Shown here: positions 7,923 through 8,491 of the stretch, piece after piece
Layout of the letters: each line of letters opens with the position of its first letter
Numbering within the stretch: the stretch's first letter is position 1
Source: Pseudomonadota bacterium
Lineage (GTDB): Bacteria > Pseudomonadota > Alphaproteobacteria > Reyranellales > Reyranellaceae
Direction of reading: 5' to 3'
DNA: 8,491 nucleotides
Assembly: GCA_023436825.1 (NCBI GenBank)
Contig: JAEZHS010000597.1
Location: 1 to 8,491, forward strand
The notes under the pieces: model-generated
The model's database searches: none
What the model was told of the DNA's origin: nothing
Seen by the model: the letters and a program-made list of their open reading frames with translations, nothing else
Program-made: the position numbers and the translations under genes

Positions 7923-8001
7923 CGCTAGGGGAGAGGTTGGGGGAGGGGATGCGCACGTCGCTGCCCCCTCACCTGGCCTCACCCCCTAGCGGGGGAGAGG
8001 A
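7913..8001. repeat. Pair of inverted REP-like palindromic elements between binding-protein and permease genes
   Basis: A perfect 19-base inverted repeat, TCCTCTCCCCCGCTAGGGG at 7913-7931 and its reverse complement at 7983-8001, is separated by 51 bases. Each copy is itself a hairpin: CCTCTCCCC-N5-GGGGAGAGG at 7914-7936, and CCCCC-TAGC-GGGGG at 7982-7995. The inner flanks (GGGGGAGGGG at 7939-7948, CCCCCTCACC at 7963-7972) can pair as well, so the unit could fold into one long imperfect stem. Motifs of the form CCTCTCCCC...GGGGAGAGG with a G-rich tail are familiar dispersed repeats in alphaproteobacterial genomes (recalled, not searched). The position just after a binding-protein gene is where such structures are known to protect upstream mRNA and lower downstream expression. 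Confidence 0.75.
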
Positions 8002-8033
8002 ACATGAAGGTACAGGCGGCACGTCGTGTGGCA

Positions 8034-8491
8034 TCAAGCGGGCTTGGCTCCGCCCAGCTCGGCCATCCAGCCGGCCGCCGTCAGCTTCAGGCCGGCCACG
8101 TTCTTGCGCACCGCCACCTGATACACCGGCTGGATCAGCACGAAGTGGTGCGCGGCATCGACCATCGCCTCCTGGTATTTCTTGTAGAGCGCGGCGCCCT
8201 TCGCCAGGTCGCGTTCCGCACCTGCGTCGGCGACCAGCTTGCGGACGTCGTCGGGCACCTTCCAGTGCACGCGGCCGGCCACGCGGTTGATCGTGGCGCT
8301 GCTCCACAGCCAGTTCTCCGGCGCGGGCGGGTTCCAGAAGGTCAGCGCGGCCTCGAGCTTGCCGCCCAGATACATGGTCCGCATGTTGACCTGGTCCATC
8401 GGCGTCAGCTCGGCCTTGATGCCGACGCGCGCCAGGTCGGACTGCAGCTTCTGCGCCAGGTTCTGGTAGCCGACGCCGGCGATCGCGGCGT
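8034..8491 (-). CDS. Peptide-type ABC importer substrate-binding protein, family 5 (C-terminal part, cut by window edge)
   Basis: Only the last 151 residues are visible; the gene continues beyond the right edge in the same frame. The visible start contains YQNLAQKLQSDLARVGIKAEL, typical of SBP_bac_5 proteins (DppA/OppA/GsiB family), where this segment lies in the last third of the chain. It continues with FWNPPAPENWLW, then AALYKKYQEAMVDAAHHFVLIQPVYQVAVRKN, also typical of the family's C-terminal lobe. The protein is presumably exported to the periplasm and delivers ligand to the permeases encoded downstream, but the signal peptide is outside the window. The ATG at 8399 is internal and not the start. 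Substrate cannot be inferred; family 5 members bind peptides, glutathione, nickel chelates, opines and sugars. It ends 178 bp before the DppB gene, with the repeat pair in between. Confidence 0.92.
   Translation of the reverse strand, partial: AAIAGVGYQNLAQKLQSDLARVGIKAELTPMDQVNMRTMYLGGKLEAALTFWNPPAPENWLWSSATINRVAGRVHWKVPDDVRKLVADAGAERDLAKGAALYKKYQEAMVDAAHHFVLIQPVYQVAVRKNVAGLKLTAAGWMAELGGAKPA

Noticed and set aside
7882..8001. CRISPR array in the repeat-rich stretch
   Set aside because: The repeats are inverted and palindromic with no regular spacers and no cas genes; a REP-like pair explains them.

Overview
The window looks like GC-rich alphaproteobacterial chromosome. The evidence is the base composition, an EcfG-type (general stress response sigma factor) promoter motif GGAAC-N16-CGTT, GC-rich palindromic repeats of the kind scattered through Rhizobiales and Rhodospirillales genomes, and the types of ABC transporter present. 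I cannot fix the genus from this sequence alone.

Layout, left to right. A small secreted protein with a duplicated cysteine motif lies on the minus strand (58-369) and is followed by a strong hairpin at 7-42. Next comes about 416 bp without a gene (370-785), relatively AT-rich with several short palindromes. Then a three-gene minus-strand operon encodes a nitrate/sulfonate/taurine-type ABC importer. In order of transcription it holds a Tat-exported NMT1/THI5-like binding protein (3337-2294), an ATPase (about 2290-1541) and a permease (1544-786). A 323-bp divergent region (3338-3660) follows. Its left part is a candidate structured leader for the importer, and its right part is a candidate EcfG promoter for an acidic 90-residue orphan protein on the plus strand (3661-3933).

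That orphan ends four bases from the stop codon of a convergent dipeptide/oligopeptide ABC operon running leftward from the right edge. The operon order is binding protein (C-terminal part only, 8491-8034), a palindromic repeat pair, DppB-like permease (7855-6842), DppC-like permease (6845-5988) and a fused DppD-DppF-like double ATPase (6004-3938). The overlaps (ATGA and 17 bp) indicate translational coupling.

Most of the window is ordinary transport biology: two periplasmic binding-protein-dependent importers whose substrates cannot be named from sequence. I found no convincing undescribed system. The points most worth a second look are an ATPase with no ATG, GTG or TTG start ahead of its Walker A motif, directly behind an in-frame TGA; a leader with three successive hairpins and a possible pseudoknot overlapping a ribosome binding site; the EcfG-type promoter before the orphan gene; and the repeat pair between the binding-protein gene and its permeases.
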